A stretch of 64,000 bases of DNA from Norana najaformis (taxonomy: Eukaryota; Annelida; Clitellata; Crassiclitellata; Hormogastridae): contig OZ029914.1 of NCBI GenBank assembly GCA_964023275.1, positions 36,010,424 through 36,074,423 on the forward strand, written 5' to 3'. The position numbers and the translations under genes were made by a program. This document shows, piece by piece, positions 1-12,672 of this stretch. Each line of letters starts with the position of its first letter. The first letter of the stretch is position 1. The notes below the pieces were generated by a model, which saw nothing but the letters and a program-made list of their open reading frames with translations, made no database searches and was not told the DNA's origin.

Positions 1-97
1 TGTGCAAAAATGCGCAGTGGGGCATTACCACTTTTAGCCCTATATTATGAAATAAATATACGATCAGCATACAATATAATCTAACGCCGCCACTGCC

Positions 98-170
98 ACA
101 CTCGGGTAGTGCCAGTCCTATGCCTGGATAAAGGAGGAGGGCGACGTCAACACTCTTTGATGCCATAAGA
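98..170 (+). repeat. RTE-like LINE 3' tail fragment
   Basis: The stretch reads as a GGGTAGTGCCAGTCC core, then CCTGGATAAAGGAGGAGGGC. This resembles 3' tails common in RTE-clade LINEs of animals (recalled, not searched). Related copies lie near 9044, 43895, 59186 and 59968, and inverted at 45633. No coding part is attached. Confidence 0.5.
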
Positions 171-1045
171 TGTAGGTAAATGTTGGAACTACAACTACAG
201 ACTACCATAAAAATCAGCTTTGCTTATTCATGCAACTGTATCCACGGTAACATTAATTGTGATGCAGATGAATTCCTTTGATCGTCAGATTAACGGAGAG
301 AGTCGGACGTCGAAGAAGAAAAGACGTTTGGAGCTCTGCTTAAGAGCTCGCTATTACATTTGAACAAGTAAATAATATAGGGACATGATTAAAGGTTTAA
401 TTATGAAATTATTAATAATTATTTATATTAAATGACAGTCACCAGTCAGCATATTTTTTCCCAATCGGCTTCAAAATGACAGCAAGAAATAATCCAGGAT
501 TTGCATTTGGCGATAAAGAGACAGAGGATTGGGGCAAAAGCCGTGAGACTAGGTGGTAAAACCCAGAATATGTGGTCAACTTACTGACTCATTACAAATA
601 ATTTGGTTGCCCAATTTAATTAAACATCTTTATATTAATTTTAATGGGTATTAAAACAATACTGACACACAGAAATCTGCCAGTTGTTTCACTGTAGAAG
701 ACATATTAAAGAAAATGATAAAAAATTCTTAAACCTGTTACTTTTAATATATTACAATGATTATGACTACTGCGATAACCTACAAATGAGACGAATCGAA
801 AAAAGAAACCTAGAGAATTTGACGAGAAGAAGACGAAAAAAATAAGCAATTAGATTAATTACAACCAACGTAAAATGGTAAAAATGATAAACAGACCCAT
901 AGAGTGATTATGATGCACAACTTTCCAAATTTGACTGATTGAATTCCTCTAATCGGTCTTCAAGACCATCGTGGGCGATAGCTTGACAGTTATATTCTTC
1001 TTGATATTGCATTTGTCACTAAGACGACTCATATGGTCCATTACT

Positions 1046-1240
1046 GGGACACGGTAGCCAATTGGTTAGAGCGCTCAGCTTGTAAAGAGAAGAGTACGTT
1101 TTCGAGCCTCTTCCTCTGATACTGTTTGCTGTGTAGGGATCTTCAGCAAGTCCTTCACTCATAATTGTTCAGCGCCATCAATTGATAATTACTCATTAGA
1201 TAGTGATGGCTTAATAAATGCAGAAATAATATAAAAAAAC
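1046..1240 (+). mobile_element. tRNA-derived SINE, family 1, copy 1
   Basis: A tRNA-like head contains a box A-like TAGCCAATTGG followed by GTTAGAGCGCTC and a box B-like TTCGAGCCTC. It runs into a body ending CTTAATAAATGC. Copies at 9948, 22971 and (inverted) 26572 share the head and body, so this is a repeat family and not a tRNA gene. It lies in the expected intron of GPCR-A. Confidence 0.75.
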
Positions 1241-2215
1241 ACATTAAAACATTAAATCCTCAGCGAACAGCTAATCTTGTCTTTTCAATTAACCTGTGCA
1301 TCTTTCAAGCAGTTTAAATAGTGCTGTTGATAGCAGAGGGAGTGGACCTGTGGGCACGAGCAAAGTGTATGGGACATGTGTCTTCCATGAGAGGTAGTCA
1401 GAACCAGCGGTGGGAATTTATGTATATGATCTGCATTGTGCTATTATTTTACTAAAAAATTTGAAAACACTCCTCTTCAACAATTTCTATCCCGATTCTT
1501 CCTCTTCCCCTTATCTCACTTTCCGGTTCAATTCCAAACAACATCCACCAAAGCCGTCTGACTGTCTGCCTGCATGCTGAATTTTCATCTGGAACCGAAC
1601 CCTTCCTGCCTAGCGATTTTGTTTTGATTGAGCGCCTGTGTATAAGCTGGTTCCCGCGACTTAGCTCTCGTTGGGCGCAGTGGAAATCTCGATCTTATGA
1701 TTAAGATCAGGAGCTGATGGAAGTTTTGAAGTTGCATGAACGAAGCCATTGTAAAGTGTAAAATGTAGTGATAGAACAATTAGTCACATTTTCTGTCCAT
1801 CAAATTTAGTTGGATTGGGGCGCCGTGGCTCCGTTTATTATGTCTTTGAATCCGCTATTGATCGTTTTAATTGTTGAGGGACTTCATGTTCCATCAAAGC
1901 ATTTCTCCAATTTGATGTGTGCTTTGTAAATTAATGTGCTGATTCACACTGCTTATAAATGTGAATTATTTGCATTTTCTTGTCAAATAAAAAAACCCAA
2001 AGTTTACTTTAACCCTGCTTAAATGATTATTTATCCTCGCTTTTCTTTTAATATTTGCAATTTATCTGGTCTTTTAGCAAACCTCGTTTCACAAAAAATC
2101 TACGGTTGCAATATCAGCCATCTGCAAAAATATTCCACAGAATTATAATTAAATAACAAGACTGGCGTAGAAGTATCATACGGTCATTATCAAGTAGCCC
2201 TCACTATTCACCGAC

Positions 2216-2837
2216 CTGGACAAATCTTTCTTTTCGTTTTGAGAACGCATAATATTCGCGAGTAACAATATACGAAGGCGATTAGCGGAGTGAGGAAGTT
2301 GAAGATGAAGCTCCAAATGGCAAAACCCGAGCGATCAGACTGACTCCCCCATCGGCTGAATTCTTTGCATTTTCCATCTAAAACATCCGATGTTACCATC
2401 GAAACAACGACGCCTATAATTGCCACGAAATTCAGCCAAGTCAAGGCGATGGCCACTTTGAGCATCCAACCACGAATATATTTCCGATGGAATACTGAGT
2501 GTACAATCTTCACGTATCTCTCCAGAGTCAGGACAACTAGGTTAGATGTGGAACAGTTAAGAACTCCCCACAGAGGGGCCTCACTCCAGATCGCCTTACA
2601 TAGTAATGACCCAGCAATACCTGTATAATCAAAATTCGGTAACTTCATCGCAAAGAAGAACATTAACATCAGACAACAGACGAAATCCAATGCCAACTGA
2701 TTCAGTACGATTTTCGTACTACCTATGGGCGCCTTAGATTTAACCACAACGTATAGCATGATTCCGTTAGCGGTCGCTCCAATGAATCCAATTCCAATCA
2801 CCGATGCCTGGAATGCAGTGGCCATCCGTACGTCCAT
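2216..2837 (-). CDS. GPCR-A exon 1 (TM1-TM5), rhodopsin-class receptor
   Basis: Codes the first 207 residues of a class A G-protein-coupled receptor of the plasma membrane; the ligand is unknown. Visible landmarks are a short 10-residue N-terminus, TM1 with the TAN asparagine (24), the TM2 aspartate in LNQLALD (51), the TM3 cysteine (80), ERY in place of DRY (106-108), the TM4 tryptophan (134), an extracellular loop 2 cysteine (157) and the TM5 proline (184). The exon ends at a phase-1 donor (CCAG/GTCGGT); an open frame runs three codons into the intron and stops. By analogy with GPCR-B, exon 2 should sit several hundred bases beyond the left edge of the window. The protein is about 96% identical to GPCR-B over this exon. 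The start was chosen because it is the first Met before TM1 and is shared by both copies. Confidence 0.85.
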
Positions 2838-3479
2838 GTAACAACAGTTGACAAGTAGTCAGCCGGAGATTGTTGAGACTGAGTATATGCTTGTATTGAG
2901 TATTCGTTTTAAGGTAACGTTAACATCAATAGTAGGCGCTTGGGCTGACTTCGCAACCAAAAGGCAAAAGAAACGGTGGCAGAATGCGTCCATGTAGACC
3001 CGTGCATGCAATATGTCAGTCAAAGCGAATAGGTTATTGCCGTCAATTTCACCTGTATCAATGTGATCGCAGGTTATCACGACAATGAAAACATTTAAAA
3101 GGGCAGCTGATATGCTCTGTGTGAGAGAGATCGCTTCAGGGTGTGATATTTAAATTATTACTAACCGATATTAAGAGGATTTTAGTGTTGACATGGCTAC
3201 TAGAGATGTATCGAGAAATATAGATTTTCGGTATTTTCCGTTGAAGAAGGCCTACATAGTCACTGAAAACAAAATTACAAAGTTTTTTGTTTTATTTCAT
3301 TAGTTTCTGCCAGTTAAGTGAGGTGGCTGACCAAAAACCACAAAAGATGTTTTCGAAGAATTTGTTTTCCAAAATTAAATCGATCGTAGAGAGCAGTTTG
3401 CAAATTTAGAAATTATTTAGAATATTCACCACGGCAAAACGATGTGAACGTGCCCGATTATTTTCTAAACAATACATTA

Positions 3480-3584
3480 GGCCCTATTATAAGAAAGCAG
3501 GCCTTTGAATCACATGAATCAAACTTCAATAGTCCCTATCATAAGAAAACAGGCCTTTGAATCACATGAATCAAACTTCTCTGG
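3480..3584. repeat. Two-copy 52 bp tandem repeat
   Basis: A block beginning CCCTAT and ending with a CATGAATCAAACTTC motif occurs twice in a row, with the second copy starting at 3534. The matching place in unit A2 (about 12735) has a single diverged copy, so the doubling is specific to A1. Confidence 0.8.
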
Positions 3585-4085
3585 CTGAACGTAACGACAA
3601 ATCACGCGCATTTAGCCTAGACCTATAGTTATCAGAACATGATGCATTATTCTGTTGACAGCTACACAAAATGTTTATCTGCTCCTGTCACGGTACCATA
3701 ACGGCTAAACGGTCAACGCACGCGTGTCGGGTTAATGACATGTTCTATGCTGGGTTTCTTTGCTTCCATAGCAAAAGCCTGCTACTTTCGCTACAGCAGA
3801 AGTTCGCGTGTATCTCGTAGCTGGTATAATGCATAATAATATTAAGGTCGATGACATGCATGTAGTCTAATTTTAAAGTCAAGAGACTTTTCATTGTTAA
3901 CTTGTTTTAACGCGTGTTAGCAGACATTTTTGTTATGATTCCAGTCTATAGCTTATGCATTTTGGTCAGCGACCATGTGTTATTAAATAAAACAACTATT
4001 TTTTATAGTACCTGCTTTGAATGGCTAGGAAATAGTTGAACTTGACTCGTGACTATGATTGGAATTAAGAAAACTTCTCAGCCAA

Positions 4086-7000
4086 AATCTAGAAAGTTCA
4101 AAATACAACTAAACCATACAGCAGTGTTATTTGTGGCAGTTGAACGACACATGCTTAACCTATCTGCATCGTGATTACTTTGATTACTCATCCAGAGCGA
4201 GAACCAGACAGCGAGACACATACTGTAGGCAATCGACAGACAGACAGGCTAATGAATATTGTTTTAATTATGAATGCAATAACCAGCATTGCAGAATACT
4301 TTGATTGCAATAGCGCACCATCCTATAATCATAGTTTGCACAGTTAGTCAATCTTTAGCCTTATACTGGATTGAGGAAGCAATCCACGACTTTGATGATA
4401 TATGTGGACATCTGTAAGTTACGAGACTTTTAAACGGATAAACTCTTGTGCTGACTGCATGTAATTATGCTAAATTGCCGATAATCTTTTCGTGCAAAGT
4501 AGAAGCAATCTTGGCTTCAAGATCTCGGAGATCTGTATCTACTGGTTCGATTAGCTACTTCGGTAAACGCCAAAGCCTGTGTCACATCATCTTTTTGCAA
4601 GGGGATGTGATTTACAGACTGATCGTGACTATGTTTCAGGAATGTGTGTATCATCTAAGACAATCCGTGCACTTGGACCTAATATGTCGTGGCGCATATT
4701 AAAACGGACATCGGTGGTGAAGGATCTCGCCAGAAAATTTCATTAGAAACGAGCAGGATCACTGCTATAGAAATAGAGATACATTCAATAATCGCAAGTC
4801 ATTATAATTACAGATTTATCCACAAAGCACTGTAAACTTATCGAGAACATGTGTTTTTGATTTTTAAATTGCTGTGTACGCGAGACAAACTTCTAAATCT
4901 CAAGCAACAATCTGCCTATAATTAGCTTGACTGCAGATATGTCTCTTTATATCCAAATTAAGAGACAGATTTCCATATCTCAAAGATAAAACGAAACTTC
5001 TATATACTGAAGCTATTTTCTTGGACGCCATGCACATACGGCCACCTGTTCCTCTGGCTGTTGCTCATCGGACCGAGAGCGATTGCACCTTCAGCGAGAT
5101 ATCCTTCGTACCAAACAGAGAACATTGGTGACTGTAACTATATTGAGTAGACTAACATTTTTGTATTCTCAGCAATACTGTTCGCACAAATAAAATATTG
5201 ACAATACTAAATAATTATATAAACAATCTAGTGACTTAGAAAATGACATGACTAAACAAGTTTATTAAATGCTAAAACTTCATTTTCTATGAATAAGCCA
5301 AAGCCCTATATTTTTATATCTCTTGCTATTTCGAACTTATTTTAAATCTATGGAACACTTTATCCTAATTAACTAACTTACTCATTATTTCATCTTTGAG
5401 CCTGCTCGTCATATCTGAGCGACATAAATCGGTTTCTCGAACTGCGCGATATCCTGTTGGTCGGCCTTTAAGAAGTGATCAAGGTAAGAAGTTAAACTGT
5501 TGGAGAATGATTATTAGCAGCACTATAATACAACGAACACATACGAAACGGCAAATATCAAGCGCAAATGTTTTCCATACCTTATTGTGTTCATCTGCAC
5601 CCAATAACTATTAAACTTAGTTAGAAATAATAGCATCAACATTACATTATAACCTACTATCCGTTGTAAGTGATTGTCAATCTCCACGGAGCCTAAATGA
5701 ATCACAGATCTTATTGTCTTTCGACTCGAACGATTTTTTGCATGAGAAAAGTAACATAGTCGACATTGACAGAGTTCTTGCATTTCCTTTAGGTAAGAAT
5801 TACACACATTATTAATTCTGACGACTATTACTATGTTATCAATAAATATCACTATCGCAGAGGTTGGGCTATATGTGGTTGCACTGAAGCAAGTTAAATG
5901 GTTACCTACCACAGATTGATGCGCTGAACAAGATAATGTAGCATTTGGTAACCTGATGGAGAAAAGGTTGTTAGAAGGTTAACTAAATTTGGAATAAAGA
6001 ATAACTCAGTAAGTACATGTATGTAGGCATGTATAACCTGAAGCACTTATAAAGCGCATTGTAAGAACCTAACAATGGCGTTGCAACATGACTAACTAAC
6101 TGATCTGGTAAGCTGCGTCTTAAGATAAATCCAAAATGTTTCTTATCTCTTCCTTCGCAGTGTTCAAAGTGTCTAAACTTTCGGAGCCTCTTCATTTTGC
6201 ATCGCAGCTGTTATATACTTTTTGTGCATTCCAAACTATCTCACTAGATTTACGCTGTGAATTGCAGCAAACATAGACAGTGGCCCGGGAAGTGGTCAAA
6301 AGTTATGTGAGCCAACCTCAGTCAGGTACAGACCTAAGGTGGATAGTATTAATTTGTGATGAAGTATCAGAGTATTTATTTTTTATAGTATTAATGTTTG
6401 TTCAGTGGCATAGGTAGATATCTCAGTTGCCCAAAAAAGCTGTGTGAGCATGCTCCTTCCTCGGCGTCACAGAGCCAAAACTTGTGTGAGCATCAGCGCC
6501 TTTGACGCCATGGCTCCCGGGCCCCTGAACATAGAAACTTTAGGAATTGCAGTAAAAATTGGCTGTTCGATTGTTGACCTGTAAAAGCAAAACATTCTAA
6601 CCATTTTGCTGTTGGGTTCGCTGGAGGGCACTAGTAATGGTACTGCAGCCTTTTATTGGGCACCACATAACAACATTACAGTCACTCATAGGCAAAGAGG
6701 CACTCCAAGGTAAGACCACATGGACAACAAGGCCCAATAACAGCGTCATCTAATTACTCAGCCATATTTCAAGACGGCATTTTTCACAGTTGCATGTTAC
6801 ATCAGTTTTCATTAACTCTGGAAGTGCAATGTTATGTTAAGTATTTTTCCCCAAACAACATTAGTTTAATATGGCCAACAAATAATATTTTGCATGACTC
6901 TTAAATTGATGCATGACAGGTATGTTAGTTAAGTAATTGGACAAAGAATTTCATGCAGTGAGTACAGTGGTCACAAAGGCGAAATGTCTTGTTTTGGTGC

Positions 7001-8179
7001 GAGCGAAAAACATATATGATATTTTTCTGAAGATCTAGTGAAATAACTATGCAATTTTGAGATATTGTGTGGAAACAACCAAGAAATATAACCGACATTA
7101 AATTTTATTAAAATTTATACATAAACAAACAGATTTGCTTTTTGTTAATGACTTCTACGGGTGAAACACCTACTTGTCTCTGTATTTTTTCAGCGTATCG
7201 GAACTCCAGCCTCTGAAACGGGAAATCATACTTGATAAAAATTGGACTCTCGTGCAAGCCACATGGAAGCATTTAATTAACCGTTTATATCACTGAATAC
7301 TATCCGAAATAACATTTAACTTGACTTATTTCCAATTATTTCTAGTCTATAGCCCATCGTTAAATTATATGTCGATATCTTGGGCGTAATTTTGCTCTAA
7401 ATAGCTTCTATCCTACTTAACAAAGGATGACTTTCGAACCCAGATGACCCCTCATATTCGTCTCCAATTAAGCAATCCTTAAAAAATTTGTATTTTTTGC
7501 ATTATATCTTACAGAAAAAGCTGCTTAGAGGTGATTAAGCGTGCTTAAATCGTGATCACGTAGTAGATTTGTTGAATAGCACGCATAAATAACACATGAA
7601 GCCAACAACTTACGATCGCTAAGCCTGTAGTCACAATTGCATGGAGTGCTATGACTTCTACAATGGAACTGAACAGAAATAGACGATGCTTGTGCTGTGC
7701 TTTAAATGTGAGGTTACTTCTATTCAAAATACAATCTAATAGCATTAACGACCTCATAATAAAGCGTAACACATCAATCTATGGGGCACTAAATTCTATT
7801 CAGAATCCCGGCAATTCATGAAAGTATGTACGGTGAGACAGAGAAAGTCTAAGAAGAGTAAGCGTGCTATAATGGGTGTAACTTAATTTGGGATAAACAA
7901 TAATTGGTCGAGCGAATAGAATTGTAAAGTACATTCCAGAAACTTGGCCAACTCAACCATGGTAAGTATCAGAATAGTTATATCGTGGCTTTTAGGTGCT
8001 TCTTATACCACAGGCTCTGATCCAAGTTATAAAATGAGAGTTTATGAGTACTGTGTTTGAGTGAGTGAGTGTTTCATCTTGTGTGAACATCTCATGTCTA
8101 TAGAACTGTGCAGCTGACTTGTAAACATCTAGTTCGTCACTTTCAGTACTCACTACCTAACTAGGCGTCAACCTCAACA
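4086..8179. other. Non-coding interval between duplication A1 and GPCR-B
   Basis: About 4 kb of AT-rich DNA. The open frames here are short, do not resemble known proteins and lack coding-like composition. Apart from the SINE tail at 4688-4758 I recognise nothing. It lies downstream of GPCR-B exon 2 and upstream of GPCR-A exon 1, so it may hold the GPCR-A promoter and the GPCR-B 3' UTR. Confidence 0.6.
4688..4758 (+). repeat. SINE family 2, tail fragment
   Basis: Matches the 3' part of the element at 13791-13995: a GCAGCGGTG-like stretch, then AAGGATCTC and a terminal GAGCAGG. The tRNA-like head is missing. Confidence 0.5.
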
Positions 8180-8544
8180 TCAACCCGGAACTGTCTTTTG
8201 CATTGTTGGCGAATTTCCAATGATGCTAATGTCATTTTCTCCGCCTGTCTTGCGACCTCTTCTGTAGAGCTGTTTGCGCAGATATTTCTTCACGGGGTCC
8301 AATTTGGCAGCATAGATAAACGGATTGAGACAGACGTTCAAGAATGCGATGAACACCGTGATGTAGCGTGAAATGCTGTTATAAGATGACAACACGTTGA
8401 GGTTGAACATAAAGAAGAAGATGCGAGTCGGTGACCAGCAGAGAACAAAGCAGACGGATACGATTAAAAAAGTCTTGACGACATTCATCTGTGTTCGCAA
8501 GATCTTATTCTGAGCTGCGCTCTTGACCATGTTGTTGAAGTTCA
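8180..8544 (-). CDS. GPCR-B exon 2 (TM6-TM7 and C-tail)
   Basis: Completes the receptor that starts at 11110-11731. The acceptor (TTTGTAG) enters in phase 1 and restores Val before NFNNM. TM6 carries CWSP (243-246 of the joined protein) and TM7 carries NPFIY (281-285), followed by a basic membrane-proximal stretch (KKYLRKQL) typical of helix 8. The joined protein is 328 residues, short but complete for class A, with a 10-residue N-terminus and about 40 residues after TM7. The roughly 2.57 kb intron between the exons contains an RTE-like tail and a SINE. No obvious palmitoylated cysteine is seen in the tail. Confidence 0.85.
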
Positions 8545-9043
8545 CTACAAAGATTGTTTTATCAAAGATAAAAGACATTCCTGGATATATTATTTAGTAA
8601 AGGAGACGTACTAAACAAATATCGCCATGTTGCTCAGTTAGTCATTTCTAGTCAATGCATATGCGGGAAAGCTCTAGGATAAGTTTCTATTTTATCATAA
8701 TTAGAAATCAGTCTGTTATTTATGACAGGAAATATTGGCGGAGGAATATCATAAAAATGTAGCCACTCATGTAGGTGGCGTTGTAAAACTGGGCTTCTAA
8801 ATAGGAATCGTGAAAAGGCGCTAAACAAATTTACTGACTGACTGACCGATTGAATCAATAAATGAACGAACGAATGAACAAATAACGAGTGAACGCATCA
8901 CTTAATTATTGAAAAATTTATAATCCTAGATTAGCTTCATATCAGAGGGAAGAGGCTGACGGATTATCAAGTTTTCTCCTTATCTCTTCTTACTTTGTTC
9001 TGCTTAGACCTGTGTACGCTGTGACTTTATTAAATCCCTTCCC

Positions 9044-9130
9044 TACTCGGGTAGTGACAGTCCCAAGCCTGGATAAAGGAGGAGGGCGACGTCGACGCCC
9101 TTTGATGCCATAAGATGTTGGTAAACATTG
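9044..9130 (+). repeat. RTE-like LINE 3' tail fragment, copy in A2
   Basis: Same core as 98-170 (GGGTAGTGACAGTCC, then CCTGGATAAAGGAGGAGGGC). It lies in the GPCR-B intron and was carried there by the A duplication, not by an independent insertion. Confidence 0.5.
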
Positions 9131-9947
9131 GAACTACTACTACAGACTACGATAAAGATCAGCTTTGCTTGTTCATGGCGCGCTTCTTCATCACGCGGAC
9201 AACTGTTTGCATGGCAACATTAATGCGGATGAATTCTCGTGATCGTCAGATTAACGGAGAGAGTAGCATGTCGAGGAAGAAAAGACTTTTTCAGCTCTGC
9301 TTAAGAGCACGTAATTATATTTGAACAAGTAATCATAGGGACATAACAAAATGTTTAATTATGAATTTATTAATAATTATTCATATTAATTGACAAGCGC
9401 CGGTCAGCGTATTTTTTCCCAATCGGCTTCAAAACGATGGGAAGAAATAATCTAGGATTTGTTTTTGGCAATAAAGAGACAGGGCATTAGGTGCAAAAGC
9501 CGTGGGACTAGAAGACAAAACCTGGGATATGTGGTCAACTTATAGGCTCATCATAAACAATCTTGTTGCCCAATTTAATTAAATATCTTGCCATTAATTT
9601 TAATGGGTATTAAAACAATACTGACACACAGAAATCTGCCAAATGTTTCGTTATAGACGACTTATTAAAGAAAATGATAAAAATATTTCTTAAGCACGTT
9701 ACTTGTAATTATTACAATGATTATGACTACTGCGCTAACCTACAAGTGAGACGAAATCTAGAAAAGAAATCTAGAGAATATGACGAGAAGAAGATCATAA
9801 AGATAAGCAATTAGATGAATTACAACAAAAGTAAAATGGTAAAAATGAAAAACAGACTCATGGAGTGATTATGATGCACAACGTTCTTGACAGTAGTACT
9901 CTTCTTGACATTGCGTTTGCCACTTAGATGACTATATAGTCTATTAA

Positions 9948-10135
9948 TGGGACACGGCGGCCAATTGGTAAGAGAGCGCTCAGCTTGTAAAGAGGAGAGT
10001 ACGGGTTCACGCATCTTCCTCTGAGACTGTTACTGTGCAGGGACCTTCGGCAAGTCCTTCACTCATAATTGCTCAGCGCCATCGATTGATAATTAGTCAT
10101 TAGATATTGGCGCTTAATAAATGCAGAAATATTAA
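9948..10135 (+). mobile_element. tRNA-derived SINE, family 1, copy 2
   Basis: Same tRNA-like head and CTTAATAAATGC tail as 1046-1240, at the equivalent place in A2. It was duplicated with the unit. It is intronic to GPCR-B and antisense to it. Confidence 0.75.
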
Positions 10136-11109
10136 AAATAATTAAAACATTAAATTTTCAGCGCACAGATAATCTTATCTTTTCAATTAATGTGTATTTT
10201 GAAGTAGTGTAAATAGTGCTGCTGATAGCAGAGGGAGCGGACCTGTGGGCACGAGCAAAGTGTATGGGACATGTGTGTTCCATGAGAGGTAGTCAGAACC
10301 AGCGGAGGGAATTTATGTATATGATCTGCATTGTGCTATTATTTTACTAAAAAATTTGAAAACACTCCTCTTCCACAATTTCTATCCCGATTCTTCCTCT
10401 TCCCCTTATCTCACTTTCCGGTTCAATTCCAAACAACATCCACCAAAGCCGTCTGACTGTCTGCCTGCATGCTGAATTTTCATCTGGAACCGAACCCTTC
10501 CTGCCTAGCGATTTTGTTTTGATTGAGCGCCTGTATATAAGCTGGTTCCCGCGACTTAGCTCTCGTTGGGCGCAGTGGAAATCTCGATCTTATGATTAAG
10601 ATCAGGAGCTGATGGAAGTTTTGAAGTTGCATGAACGAAGCCATTGTAAAGTGTAAAATGTGGTGATAGAACAATTAGTCACATTTTCTGTCCATCAAAT
10701 TTAGTTGGATTGAGGCGCAGTGGCTTCGTTTATTATGTCTTTGAATCCGCTACTGATCGCGTAACTTGTTGAGGAACTTCATGTTCCATCAAAGCATTTC
10801 TCCAATTTTATGTGTGCTTTGTAAATTAATGTGCTATTTCAGACTGCTTATAAATGCCAATTATTTGCATTTTCTTGTCAAATAAAAAACCCAAAGTTTA
10901 CTTTAACCCTGCTTAAACGATTATTTATCCTCGCTTTTCTTTTAATATTTGCAATTTATCTGGTCTTTTAGAAAACCTCGTTTCACAAAAAATCTACGGT
11001 TGCAATATCAGCCATCTGCAAAAATATTCCACAGAATTATAATTAAATAACAAGACTGGCGTAGAAGTATCATACGGTCATTATCAAGTAGCCCTCACTA
11101 TTCACCGAC

Positions 11110-11731
11110 CTGGACAAATCTTTCTTTTCGTTTTGAGAACGCATAATATTCGCGAGTAACAGTATACGAAGGCGATTAGCGGAGTGAGGAAGTTGAAGAT
11201 GAAGCTCCAAATGGTAAAACCTGAGCGATCAGACTGACTCCCCCATCGGCTGAATTCTTTGCATTTTCCATCTAAAACATCCGATGTTACCATCGAAACA
11301 ACGACGCCTATAATTGCCACGAAATTCAGCCAAGTCAAGGCGATGGCCACTTTGAGCATCCAACCACGAATATATTTCCGATGGAATACTGAGTGTACAA
11401 TCTTCACGTATCTCTCCAGAGTCAGGACAACTAGGTTAGCTGTGGAACAGTTAAGAACTCCCCACAGAGGGGCCTCACTCCAGATCGCCTTACATAGTAA
11501 TGACCCCGCAATACCCGTATAATCAAGCTTCGGTAACTTCATCGCAAAGAAGAACATTAACATTAGACAACAGACGAAATCCAATGTCAACTGATTCAGT
11601 ACGATTTTCGTACTACCTATGGGCGCCTTAGATTTAACCACAACGTATAGCATAAGTCCGTTAGCGGTCGCTCCAATGAATCCAATTCCCATCACCGATG
11701 CTTGGAATGCGGCGGCCATCAGTACGTCCAT
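11110..11731 (-). CDS. GPCR-B exon 1 (TM1-TM5), rhodopsin-class receptor
   Basis: First exon of the complete receptor GPCR-B; residues 1-207 are coded here and 208-328 at 8180-8544. Landmarks: TM1 asparagine 24, TM2 aspartate 51, cysteines 80 and 157 placed for the TM3-ECL2 disulfide, ERY 106-108, TM4 tryptophan 134, TM5 proline 184. The donor CCAG/GTCGGT is phase 1, in register with the exon 2 acceptor. No signal peptide is visible. The subfamily is not clear: the ERYVKIVH motif and CWSP/NPFIY are generic for the peptide/amine-type branch. Compared with GPCR-A the changes are scattered and mostly mild, with no stops, so both copies look selected. Confidence 0.88.
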
Positions 11732-12309
11732 GTAGCAACAGTTGACGAGAAGTCAGCCGCAGATTGTTGAGGCTGAGAGTATGCATGCATTGATATATTA
11801 GTGCTAAGGTAACGTTAACATCACAGTAGGCGCTTGGGCCGACTTTGCAACCAAAAGGTAAAAGAAACAGTGGCAGGATGCGTCTATATAGGCCTACGCA
11901 TGCTATCACTCGAAGCGAATAGGTTACTGCCGCCACTTCCGTTTCAGTGTGATCAGAGCTTGCCACGACAGTGAAACTATTTAAAAGGACAACTGATATG
12001 CATTGTGCGAGAGAGATCCTTTCATGATGTGCTACATACCCGATATTAAGAGGATTATACTCTTGACATGGCTACTAGAGATGTATCGAGAGATATAGAT
12101 TTTCGGTATATTCCGTTGAAGAAGGCTTACATAGTCACTGAAAACAAAATTACGAAGTTTTTTGTTTTATTTCATTAGTTTCTGCCAGTTAAATGGGGCT
12201 GACCGATAACCACAAAAGATGTTTTCTAAGAATTTGTTTAAAAAAATAAATATTAAAGTTTGCAGGATTAAATCGATCGTAGTAAGCAATTTTCAAATTT
12301 AGGAGTTTA

Positions 12310-12672
12310 GCAAAAGGACAACAGTAGACGAAAACCACACGACATACAAACTAAAAGGCATCTTTGTCGTCTATATTTAGTTACGTTTAGTATAATGCAT
12401 AAAAAGCATAACTTAGCTGTATAATGCAGTCGGTAGAGGATACGTTTCTAACCTAATCATTTCGTTGTTAGGTTGTGTTTCGTGAATAAACGAAGAGAAC
12501 TCGACGTTGTCGCCTGGTGGTTGAAGTAGGCTCCTGAAAGACCACAGAAGCCTTACTCTGAGGATTTGAGAAGGGACTCTGAGAGAAGAATCGAACCGGC
12601 TACGCCACATAAGTAAAATGAATTTTACGAATGTAAATTGAGGTCTTATTACTTGATGCGCATAAACAACGT
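12310..12672. mobile_element. A2-specific insertion of about 360 bp
   Basis: Unit A1 runs straight from AAATTTAGAAATT to TTCACCACGGCAAAACG, while A2 has about 360 extra bases between the same flanks. On the minus strand the insert contains GCCGGTTCGATTC, a good box B match, so a tRNA-derived SINE is the likeliest identity. I did not find clean target-site duplications. Confidence 0.5.

Larger units (their letters stand above)
98..4085. repeat. Tandem segmental duplication, unit A1
   Basis: This stretch matches 9044-13275 (unit A2) nearly base for base over long blocks, for example 1320-2850 against 10210-11745. Both carry the same RTE-like tail, the same SINE and one GPCR exon 1. The receptor exon differs at 9 of 209 translated residues. 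Similarity fades after about 4085. Non-coding blocks look about as similar as the exon, which points to a fairly recent duplication. Confidence 0.9.

Noticed and set aside
1585..1779. 64-codon frame conserved at 10480-10674
   Set aside because: The conservation extends equally through surrounding non-coding DNA, so it follows from the recent A duplication. No known protein is recognised.
2365..2628. 87-codon plus-strand frame repeated at 11259-11522
   Set aside because: Antisense shadow of the GPCR exon.
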